From positions 1,696,501-1,760,500 of the forward strand of contig OX463827.1 of the NCBI GenBank assembly GCA_949825045.1: DNA of 64,000 bases, given 5' to 3'. The notes under the pieces were generated by a model, which saw only the letters and a list, made by a program, of their open reading frames with translations, was not told the DNA's origin and did no database searches. Origin of the DNA: Argyresthia goedartella. Taxonomy: Eukaryota > Arthropoda > Insecta > Lepidoptera > Argyresthiidae. Made by a program: the position numbers and the translations under genes. The number at the start of each line of letters is the position of its first letter. Positions within the stretch are counted from its first letter, which is position 1. Shown in pieces: positions 27,301-39,300 of this stretch.

Positions 27301-30300
27301 TTGGAAAACCAAGATGTGTCACAGTGTATGTCAACAAAAGATTCGCTGCTGTGTCATGAACATCACCCGATACATAACTTACGAGGAAATAACACTTCAT
27401 GCGCCGCAAAACTGCTGAGTCAAAGAAGGCAAGTTCTATGCGCTGCGAAACAAATTCCGTGCAGTGATTACTGGGTTCAATTACACAACAAAAACTCATG
27501 GCTCTACAATTGTTGCGATGAGTGTCCGGCTCGAAGGACCAAAAAGATGTATGGTCTTTGGTGGGATCCATACAGCCTTACATACAACTCAGGGTTAGCT
27601 AAGTTGTCAGTTGGAAGTTAAAGAGTCTCCTTGTATAGTTGAAAACACTTTACTTTTATAATAATGAAATACACTCTAAAAATAGTCTGTTGTGGCTTAG
27701 ATTTAGGTGCTACGGCGAATAAGTAAGTAGAACTGCAATATGTTAATAGTTAAAATACAATTATATAGAAATTAGAACGTGCCGATAAATGCCGCGTTCG
27801 CATTGTACAAGGTTGGCTTGTACAAGCATAAGGAATTATTTGTAAAACCTTAAATATGTTACTAGGTGATCCAAAAATTATAAAGTTAGCGTAGGTTTCA
27901 CTAAAGACTAGTATATAAATATTCTATGTTAAATTAATACATTCACTGATTTCGGTGGTAGTTTGTGAGAACTGAGTGAGCGCACATTTATCAATGTATA
28001 TTTTGTTTTATCTTTTTACAAATGAAGAGATTACTTTTACAAATGTTTTAGAACTTTTACTAAATGAACAGAATTTTTTCATTTTTTTAGAAGGGTGCTC
28101 ACTCAATCCACACGCACATGCGTTCAGAGAGTTCTGGTGTACAAGTCCAGCAACATTGTTATAATAGTCGTTGTTATAATTCTGGTTACATTATTCAACT
28201 TCGACACTGATATTGAATAATGCGTTATGTTGATGGTGATGTTTTCAGCTTCACTTTTGAGATCTAGGCGTTCAAGAACCAGTCCCCGAAATGAAGTCCA
28301 GTCTGTAGGGATATTTATTGTACAACTTAAATTTTATCTCAGAAAGTAGAGCTGTTACGCCAGTATTACTGGTACATGATTTGAGTCGGCAACTAGACAT
28401 GTTTATATATGTAAGCCTATGGTGTACAGCTCATCATATTGTTCCTCAGATATTTTATGTTTGGGTGGGCAGTATACTGCAGAATCTTTATTAAATTATC
28501 CATTTTGGTCTTATATTGAGATAGAACCGGCTTGTATGTGATCTTGCTTGAATTGCAGAAGTTCGTAATGTTTGATACTGGATCATATAATAACGGCCGC
28601 ACCCGCGTGTGCGGTGTCATCAGGGTTGTTAGTGGCATAGATGTAGTAGTTATTTATCCTGACCACAGACCAGATATCGAGATAGACGCAGCAAACACGG
28701 TCGAATGTATGAGAACAAACCGTGAAACTTTTTCACTACCTACTGTGACGTCACGAGCGCCTTTTAGTGATGGGTTGACATGTTAATCGAGAAACAGAGT
28801 CAAAGGCGCGCCGCCAAATCGATTCAAAATGAGCGCTGCTGCGGGAATCCCCTACCTACCACGACCACGTACCTACCGCGTTGCCTTTTTGTCAGTAAGC
28901 TGGCAGTGTTTCGAGCGGGAGATCGTATCGTAGCATCGCACCCGGATATCACATCATAGAGTGTTAAAGTATGTATTTGTCTGTAGATCCTATTTACCTT
29001 TTATTATTCATGTGTAAATCCGTCCAGCCCCCTTATTCAGTAACTCGAATCGATCTTAAACTGTGGAATAGTATCAGAGTTCCCATAGTTATGTACAATC
29101 AATTGACACTGCGTTTCATTTGACCTGGCTCAAGCAGGAATAATAACCAGAGCGAAAAAGTTTTAGAGTTCAGTGTAGGAAGCAGGAATAATTACGCGTC
29201 GAAAAAGTATGCGAATCGAACTGTCAGTGACTCTTATGGCCAATGAAATAAGCGTCATTTCATCTGAACTCGAACACTTGTAATGGTACACAAGAGTCAG
29301 TTCATTTAATACTTCATTTTGCGTGACAGAGGGCTAGCCCATCGCCGCACGGTACACATTGAATACAAGAGTCGGTTTCTTTAACGCTTGGGTTATTTGA
29401 GTGATTCGAAGTAAGTTTACAAAAAAAAAGAGCCATAGCACGTGGTTGGTTCGGAGAAGCTAGGTCAGGTCAGTTTTTTTTTGTCGCATTCCTGCGAAAT
29501 GTGTAGGGATCAGAGCCGATTTGGTGCGCGCTGAATAAATTATGAATAACTAAATAATGGAAGGTTATTATGGAACGATTCGGAGAAAGCTATTATGTTG
29601 ACTGCAAATATACAATTGCGTTTGTTTGGTACGAAGTGGCGAGTTTGACATCACGGGTTTGAATATCATTCTAGTGATCTTTGTCTAAGACGCTAGCGGT
29701 CGGGAAGGCTTAATTAATCGCAACGGCTTTTATGGTAAGCGATCAACAGATTTTGTGTATCGGCAATACCAAATGACTTGAGTGATAACCGACGGTTGAT
29801 CATAGTAAATAGGCATACACTAAGTTTGTAGAACGGCGGACCTGCATGGCATGTTTGATTGAAATTAGACCCTGTGTAGTTAGGGATAAGAAGCTTTCGC
29901 TTGGGCAGCGTGGGGTCGCAAAGGACGCCATTTTTTTTTACAGACATGTGGAGTCTATAAATACGAGAGCGTGGGAGGGGGAGGCATTCAGTCTCCGCGT
30001 CAAACTACTGTGACACACGTCTTTGGTAATTCTAAACAGTTCGGTCTGCGTTTTACGCGTCTGGAACTGGAAGAGTTGTGATTGCGTGTTACAGTGGATT
30101 TTCGTGAGTGTTTGAAGCGCCGAGATATACCTCGGTTCCTATCCTTTAAATCAACCTAACCCAAATTCCAAAACTATCCTTGGGTCGTTAGATAAGAACT
30201 TGTAGGTAATTGATCTGAGTCTGAGTCTGGGCTTGGAGCGACCCTAAATTCCTTTTTCCTTCACCATAGGGTTCCTGGATTGGCTCTTAGGATATTCGCG

Positions 30301-33300
30301 GGCTAATCCTCTCCTCATTCCTTTCGAGTAGCGAGTTTTGAAATTCCCACACACACAGTCATTAAACATACAAACACATTCAAATCAAACTCAACGATTT
30401 TCGAGTGGTGTCGATAATGGACGTGGTATAACACTAGGATTTTAGACTAGGCTAGACAGGAGTTTGGTTGCGGCTAAACCTAGGTTGGCAGGGCATAGGG
30501 AGACTGTTTGATCGATGAGGTTCCGCGGATGGAAATAACAAATTCAGAACAAAGTTTAAACGTTGTCAACACAGATAACCTATCCTGTTGATATTTTTGA
30601 CATTTGAGTGTTGTCGGGGACGCGCGAAGAGATCAAATTACAGTCTAAAGTTCATTGTTTAGGACCGGGTAGATTGTTTTGCTTTGCCTTGGATCGGTTA
30701 GCATTTTGCCTTGGATCGGTTAGGATTCAAGTTGCATCTTTAAATTAAATGTAAATTTCGCTGGAGGTCTAACGTGTAGGCTGCGGTCGAGTATTTACGA
30801 CTGGGCCCAGTCGAGGAAGTGCTGTGGTCAGTTAGATACATAGATCGGTATTTACCGAAGTATGTACCTCGCACGTTTCGATAACATCCAGCTCAAATTG
30901 CGCAGAGTTGAAGGTTTCAAAACGTTACGGACCTTTTGAGGAAACCGCTAGTTCAAACCCATTTCGGAAAATCAAATCGCAATTGTGTAAACCCGGTCTA
31001 TTTGGATCGTTATTGCCGTGAACTAATTATATAATTGGAACCACCACAAGCCGCTACTAGCGAGCACATGAAATATCATTGAGTACTCACGTCGTAACAC
31101 TACGACGGATATCTATACGATATCCCAAACAAATATTATAAATTGTGGTCGACCGCTAAAAGAAGTTCCAAGCGCCCATATATACAAAAAAAAATGGTAC
31201 CATCACACAAAATACAACAAAGATCGATCTGGCGCAATACACCGCTAACTGATGCGAAATACCGGCTTGCGGGCATACATGCTTTCTCTGTCTAACTTGA
31301 AACTCTAACTTCCTGAACCAATCTTCCGTTCGACTAATAGTACGCCTAACGAACTTCTCAACGAACAAGAAATTCAGACCTATCATTCTTAACTTACAAA
31401 TTTTACAGCTGAATCGGGACATCTCTTTTTGGGGTAGATAGAATAGACGATCATAGCTTCTGATAGCTGTGGCTCGACCTTAGCCTTTATGCCGTTACAC
31501 ACTTTTTCACTCTGGTAATTATTCCTGCTTGAGCCACTGAAAACATGAACCTTATGTCATTGTACAAAAGAGTCACTGACAGTTCGATTCGCATACTTTT
31601 TCGACGCGTAATTATTCCTGCTTCCTACACTGCTCACTACAATGCCGTTACAGATTTCTGGTGCCGAGACCGAAGGATATCCTAGATAGTCTGATATCTA
31701 GATATTCTAAAAGAATCAAGGTCTAACGCGTTACTTTTAAAAATAACACAACGTAGAAACGATTTTAAACAGTTCAGTTTTGTAAGTAAGAAATAAGCAA
31801 CAACAAAAAAAAGGGGCATTGTTTTCACAATTCATCGGACGAGCCGACGGTTTAGTATTCAGGAATAATGGGCCGGCCTAAAAAAAACGTTAGTCGGGTT
31901 GTACAAGACGACTCACTTTCGCAGACAAGTGTTTCTAATAATGGAATGGCGTCAGGACAGGTGATTCAATTGTTATCTGAAATAGTGAATAGATTAGACA
32001 GTTTGGCTCCAAGGCCAAAAATCTCGGAGTCATCTTTGATAACCTGCTGTCTTGGTCAGCGCATGTCTGCGAGGTTAGTAGGCGTGTCTTCGCTACGTTT
32101 TACTCTCTCAGACGACTTCAGCACTTCTTACCTCTTCAGACCAAAATTACACTCGCCCAATCTCTGTTACTTCCCCTCATTGACTACGCAGATGTCTGCT
32201 GGATCAGCGCAAACGAAGAGCAACTGGACAAACTCGAGCGACTTCAAAATCTTGGGATTCGGTTTATTTTCGGTTTGCGCAAATTTGACCATGTTTCTCA
32301 GTATCGCAGGGATCTGAAGTGGCTTCCAATCCGTCTTCGCCGGGATTCCCACATCCTCTTCACTCTCTTTAAGATTTTACATAATCCTCATTACCCTGGC
32401 TTCTTACGTGATTCGTTCACTTTTCTTTCTTCAGATAGGCCTCGGAGACCTCACACTCGGTCGCTGCTCACAACACCGCAACATAAAACTGTCGCATATG
32501 AACATGGGTTCCGACTCCGGGCTATCAAGCTCTGGAACAAACTCCCCAGCACCGTCAAGGACAGTCCATCTCTTAACATCTTCAAAAGTAGTTTGAAGGA
32601 ACATTACCTTTCTCTTCTGTAGTAGATTATATTTTATTTATATATTGTATAGGTATTTATTGATATTTATATATAGTATTTATAGGTATTATATTATTAT
32701 GTAGGTTCTCATTTATTTATATGTGTAAATATCTAAGTAATTTATTATAAATATATTAAAGTCACTCTGATGTTTAGTTTTTTTATATGTTGTGCATAAT
32801 AGGTCTATCCCTTCGCATGAAACTATTTTTCCCTGTCAGCCCTGGGTTTGCTGGAAGAAATCTCTATATAGAGATAAGCACGCCTTTGTTTACTAACTAT
32901 GTTTGTAATTGTCCACTAATGTGTATATGCAATAAAGTATATAATCTACCCCACATAACTTCAGCTCGGTGAATCGCCGACGTTCATCACTTCTTGGCAC
33001 CTGATCGTCACGCTACCTCGTAGCTCATGGGCCCCTTCGAGGTCATTAGGTGCTGAGAAGCCTGAACAATTGTTGTAAGGAGTTTGATTGATTCGGGGAG
33101 CGAAATCAGCGTAATAAGTCGGGGAGTGTACGATGAAGTATGCAGGCAAATGGGAAAACCAACGGAAATACCGATCCCAAGTTTGAGAATCACAGGTGCG
33201 TTTGGGGTCAATAAGGAAAAGGTTGATAAGTTAGTCACGTTACCATTAACAATAGGTGAATGCGTTATCGATACTCCAATGCTAGTATTAACAAGGGTGC

Positions 33301-36300
33301 CTAAAGATTTAATTTTAGGGTTTGATTTTATACAACAGACGCGAGCCAGTTTAATGTGTGAGGGTAATAAGAGGCTAATTATACGAAGCGCCGGGCGGAT
33401 GTGTGAAGTACCATTAGGTAATATTCTCGATCAGGAAACTTGTTGTTGTACAATGGGAGTACAGAACCAAGATACCAGTAGAAATATGTTAGAGGAATAT
33501 GTGAATAATTCATCAATACCTGTTGAACACAAAACAAAGTTATTGCCGGTGTTAAATAAACATGCAGAGTTGTTTAGCGATAGGGTGGGTCGGACAAATA
33601 AATATATACATGAGATAAAAATGAGAGATGAAACGCCTTTCGTAAAACGAAGCTATCCCATACCGTTCGCATATCGCGATAAAGTAACAAAATGATTGGA
33701 AGAAATGGAACAGATAGGTATTATTAGCAGGCAATCTACGGATTTCAGCAGTCCATTGACTTGTGCACTAAAGAAGTCAGGGGAGGTTCGGATATTGCTT
33801 GATGCGCGACAATTAAACACGGGAATGGTTGGGGAAGTTGAAACTACACCTTTAATGAGTGAGATATTGCAGTCGGGGCACCGGATAAATTATATAGCGA
33901 TTCTGGATGTCAAAGATGCATACTTTTCTATACCATTATCAGACGAATCTAAACGATACACGGGTTTTGTATATCAAGGCAGAAGTTAGGTTTACAACGT
34001 TTTACCTCAGGCAGGGGTTGAAAACCAGTGTGGGTTCATTTTCGAGGGCGATGGACTTAATCTTAGGGCGAGAGGTTAGGTCATATTGTTTAAATTTTGT
34101 TGACGATTTGGCGATTTTAACTGAGGGTGATTTCGATCAGCATTTGTCTCAATTGGACACGGTTCTGAGTAAATTGAAAGACGCGGGCTTCACACGCAAA
34201 CTAAAAAAATGCGAGTTCGCACAAAAAAGGGTCAAGTTATTGGGGAATATTTTGTCTACACAAGGTTTGCAGATAGACCCGGACAAAATTGAAACACTTA
34301 AATTATATCCGTCACCCAGAACTGTCAGGCAATTGAGGGCGTTTTTGGGGTTCATAAATTACTTTCGGAGGTTCATAAAAAATTTTGGAACGTTAACGCA
34401 ACCATTATACAATTTATTACGGTCTGGAGTCAAGTTCGTTTGGAGTGCGCACGTGCAAAGTGCTTTTGACGAGATAAAAAAACAATTCTCAGAAAATATA
34501 ATGTTGGGTCAGCCATTGGCGGGAAAGATGTATTATGTTCAATGCGACGCCAGCGCTATAGGAATTGGGGGCTATGTTTATCAATTAGATGATTTGGGCC
34601 AGGAACGAATTATAGGGTTTTGTTCGCAGGCATTTAAGGGAGCTCAAACAAGATGGTCTGTCAGCGAACAGGAAATGTATGCAGTCATATACACTTTAAA
34701 GCGATTTGAGATATATTTGCGAGGAGAAAAAGTTATTATTAGAACTGATCATAAAAGTTTGACGTTCATTAAGTCATGGACTTTATTAGAGGCACGCGTA
34801 ACTAGGTGGATTATGTTTTTAGAGCAATTCGATTACAACATAGAGTTTGTGCGTGGGATTGACAATCAAATTGCCGACAAGCTAAGCAGGCAAATAGCGG
34901 GACATGGAGGTATGAATGACAGTATAAATGTTCAGCCGGGAATATTCTGGTTTCAGGCATCGAATACCGCAAGTGTTATTTCGAGTTTACGGGACATTGC
35001 GAGATAACAAAGCGAAGATGAGCGGTTAAATCGAATTAGCGGTTGTATCAGACGTAGGGTAGTAGATATGGAAACGAGAGGGTTTGATAATTACAAGCTA
35101 GTAGGTGATACGTTATATTTTCACGTGCCGAAGCGGAACGTACGGTTGTTAGTAATTCCGGAGGCATTACAGGAGGAACTAATATTACACATACATGAAG
35201 AAATAGGTCACTACGGCAGATATAAAATATTAGCACTGATGAAGGACAGATATTATTTTCTTCATATGAGTAGGGTGATTAGCACGGTGATAAGAAGTTA
35301 TGACATATGTCAAAAGGTCAAACCAAGTACTAACAATACCGTTGGTCCTTGTACACCGGTGTTGGCGGAAAGGTTGGGTGAGAAAGTTTTCTCGGACCTT
35401 TATGGGCCATTGCCCGTAGGTAAATTCGGATATCAATAAACACAGTCAGGTCATAAGTTCTGTCACACAATAAAAACTTTTGAATTTAGAACGCTGGCCA
35501 CAAAAAAGTTTATTGAATTCGAATTTCGAATTTTTCATGAAAATAAAAATGTGTACTTTTTAGAATTTTCCTCATTTTTAAATATGGAGTGGACACTTAA
35601 AGAAGACCGTGTCGCAGTTATTGCGTTGCATCGTTGCGGTTACGCGCCAATTCAGATTTTCGACTTACTGAAAAATTTGAATATAACCAAAAGATTCGTT
35701 TATCGTACCATAAAACGATACAATGAAGGCTCTAGTGTAGATGACAGGTCAAGAAGTGGTCGCCCTCGCTCTGTTAGGACTCCAGCAGTGATAAAAGCTG
35801 TGAAGGCGCGAATTCAAAGAAATCCCATACGTAAGCAGAAACTGTTGGCCCTTCAGATGGGGTTAAGCAGGACCACGGTGAAAAGGGTGTTAAATGAAGA
35901 CTTAGGGCTTAGGGCATATCGAAGAAAAACAGGACATCGTTTGGACGCTCGTTTAATGGACCTGAGACTGAAGAGATGCCGCGCTTTGTTGAAGCGGTAC
36001 GCGGGAAAAAAGCATCGGGAAATTCTTTTTTCGGATGAAAAAATTTTCACCGTGGAAGAGAGCTACAACAAACAAAATGATAAGGTGTACGCACACAGCA
36101 GTGAAGAAGCAAGCAACCGTATTCCGCGTGTCCAACGAGGACATTTTCCATCCTCGCTCATAGTTTGGTTGGGAGTCTCTTATTGGGGCTTAACTGAGGT
36201 ACATTTTTGTGAGAAAGGCGTAAAAACGAATGCAGTTGTGTATCAAAATACAGTCCTCAAGAACCTTGTGGAACCTGTTTCTCATCCTATGTTTAATAAC

Positions 36301-39300
36301 AGGCACTGGGTATTCCAATAAGATTCTGCGCCAGCTCATAGAGCGAAAAGCACACAAGACTGGCTGGCGGCGCGTGAAATCGACTTCATCCGGCACGAAG
36401 ACTGGCCCTCCTCCAGTCCAGATTTGAGTCCGTTAGATTACAAGATATGGCAACACTTGGAGGAAAAGGCCTGCTCAAAGCCTCATCCTGATTTGGAGTC
36501 ACTCAAGGCATCCTTGATTAAGGCAGCCGCCGATATTGACATGGACCTCGTTCGTGCTGCGATAGACGACTGGCCGCGCAGAATAAAGGCCTGTATTCAA
36601 AAACGCGGCGGTCATTTTGAATAAACTTTATTACCATAAGAATCTATGTTTTAATAAGTTCATTTTGCTATATAAATGTTTACATAAATAATAAACATGT
36701 CTAAATTATTTCATATTGCACATGTGACAGAACTTATGACCTGACTATGTATATATGTGATTCAAGACGTGTACAGTAAGGTAATAAAATTGTATCCAAT
36801 GCGGAAAGCTACAGGTAGGAGCGTGCTCGCTTGTACAAAGAGATTTCATAGGGAAATACCTATCGGAACTATAATTACGGACTCAGGACCACAGTTCATA
36901 TCGAAAGTTTGGGAATTTGGTCTCAAACAGCTAGGGATTCGGGTCACTCATACGTCGGTGTATTGTCCAAATTCTAATAGCGTAGAAAGAGTGAATCGCG
37001 AGCTAGGTCGACTAATTAGAACTTATTGCGGCGGAAGTAATCGAAGTTGGGTCGACGTGTTACCGGACATTGAAAGTTGCTACAATAATATCGAACACAC
37101 AAGCACCGGCTTTGCTCCTAATGAGTTGGCGTTTGGTAGGCTGCTGTGGTTCCAATGTCTAGAAAACCGAATGTCATTTGATATGTTTTTGTATGACATA
37201 AATAGGCTTCGGTCTTCTAGGAAAGCCTCGCTTGACGGCACGAATCCAAGCAGAAGACATGGAGTGGGGTGTGAAGGAAAACCGAGTCGCTGTTATAGCT
37301 CTACACAAGTGCAACAAAACGCCGGTGCAGATCTCAGTCTGTTACGTTCACTAGGAATCACTATCAAATTCGTATATCGTACCATTAAAAGATTCAGGGA
37401 GTTGTCCTCTATCGATGATAGACCCAGAAGCAGCCGCCCTCGTGATTCTAGGATGCCAGCGGCGATTAAAGCTATTGCTGTACGAATCAGAAAAAATCCT
37501 CTTCGCAAGCAGAAAATCCTGTTTAGGGAGATGAAAATTCCACCTAGAACCATGAATCGCATCACCAAACAGGACCTTAAGGTTGCCGCTTGGCGACGAA
37601 GTACAGGACATCGCTTGACAGCAGCTTTACGTAAAATAAGAGCGACCAGAGCGAAAAAGCTGTTTCAGAAGCACGCTACGGGTGGGTTCCAAAGAATCTT
37701 GTTTACAGACGAGAATATCTTTACCGTTGAAGAGAAATACAACCGTCAAAATGACAGGGTGTACGCTCACAGCTCTCAGGAGGCTTCGCAGAAGGTTGCT
37801 AAGGTGGAAAGAGGCCATCATCCGGCATCAGTCATGGTTTGGTGGGGCGTATCATACGAGGGTGTTACCAAGCTCCATTTTTGCCAGCAAGGCGTAAAAA
37901 CAAAAGCGGCAAACTACCAGACAGACATTTTGGAGCCTGTTATGAAGCCACTCACTCGGACTATGTTTTCCAAAGAGCATTGGATCTTTCAACAATACTC
38001 AGCCCCGGCACACAAAGCACGAACCACTCAACAGTGGCTAAAGGACAATTTACGGGAGTTTATCGCGAGCGAAGATTGGCCCTCAGAAAATCCCGACCTC
38101 AAACCCCTTGGATTACAGATTGTGGTCAGTTTTAGAGGAGAAGGCCCTGTTCGAAACCTCATCGGAATGTCGAGTCGCTAAAACGTGATTTGGTGGCAGC
38201 GGCGGCTTCGATACCTATAGAAACGGTGCGTGCGACGATAGACGAGTGGCCGGATCGATTGAAGAAGGATGTGTGAAGGCAAAAGGTGGTCACTTTGAGT
38301 AGATTGCCTTTTTATTTAGTTTATTAGGAAATAAAGAATATACCAAAAGATATTTTATTACTATTTGTTTGTTTTACTTTGAGCTAGGCATATTTTAAGT
38401 AGGAACATAATTTATGGCAGGACTAGGTATAAAACTGGGTTCGAAAGCAATCCCCAGAACTATCGGCCCATATATTTGCTGAGAATTTACTCTAAAATAT
38501 TTGAAAAGATTATGAATAGCCGGCTTGTCAATTATCTAGAACAGTTTAATATCCTATCTGAAAGACAGTATGGATTTAGGCGTGACAGATCAACTTAGGA
38601 TGCTGTTAACCAGGTGACATCTTACTTGGATAGAGGCCAGAAATGCGTAGGCATATTTCTGGATCTCGCCAAGGCCTTTGACATGATGTCACTGACAATA
38701 ATTTTGAAAAACTCGAGTTCATAGTAGTTAAGGGTTAGCCTCTCTACTGGTTTTGCAGCTACTTGACGGACAGACGACAGAGTATCAAAGTTGGCACGGA
38801 TAGCAGTGGTGAACTTCTTATATCCATTGCAGTCCAACAGGATAACGTGCTGGGGCCCAACCTCTTTATCCTATACATGAATGATATACACCTAAACTCC
38901 CCGATGGATACAGAGATAATCTGATATGCTGATGATACTGTACTTCTTGTAAATGGGAATACCTGGAATGACGCAGTGAAAATGGCCGAGGCTAGTATGT
39001 CTAAAATAAGCAAATGGCTTGAAAATTATATGCTCACGTTAAATTCAAGCAAAAATAAATCTTATACATTCATAAGACGCGAGTATCAGAGCCACAATTG
39101 ACGCATTCCATAAAAATACACTCCTGCAATGGACCTCTTTGTGCCTGCCCTACCATAGAACGTACACAAAGTATTAGATATCTTGGTATTGTGATCGATC
39201 ACAATCTGTCTTTGAAACAACACATTACTACACTTGCTGGTAAGGTTAGAAAACTGATCTACTTAATTAAACTTCTGCGAAATTCTGCTCACATAAAAAA

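Larger units (their letters stand above)
21274..27862 (+). mobile_element. MULE/NOF-like DNA transposon, interrupted
   Basis: The left terminal segment 21274-21500 (GTAACATATTTAAGGTTTTA, then CTCACTCAATCCGCACAC and CTCACTCAGTCCACATA) reappears inverted in pieces at 25435-25475, 26719-26850 and 27828-27862 on the right. The right arm is split by a mariner (25476-26718) and a 978-bp insertion (26850-27827). The interior encodes a MULE/NOF-type transposase. No clear target duplication is visible, so the ends are approximate. Confidence 0.65.
31640..37160 (+). mobile_element. Ty3/gypsy retrotransposon, interrupted
   Basis: Gag start, protease, RT, RNase H and integrase occur in gypsy order on the plus strand. 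TGGTGCCGAGACC near 31659-31671 could be the primer-binding site after an LTR ending GCCGTTACA. A LINE insertion removed most of gag, a DD37D mariner splits the integrase, and the 3' end is replaced by another transposase. No intact LTR pair was found, and no envelope gene is seen. Confidence 0.8.

Noticed and set aside
29714..29947. A 77-codon minus-strand ORF as a possible missing LOTUS gene exon
   Set aside because: Exons 2 and 3 of that gene already join in phase, and no acceptor or donor fits here.
31156..31422. An 88-codon minus-strand ORF
   Set aside because: It has no recognisable motif, no splice context fitting the host gene, and lies in the rearranged repeat block.
36757..38181. 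A domesticated integrase-transposase gene
   Set aside because: Two of three transposase catalytic acids are gone and frames break before and after, so decay with a chance open junction is simpler.
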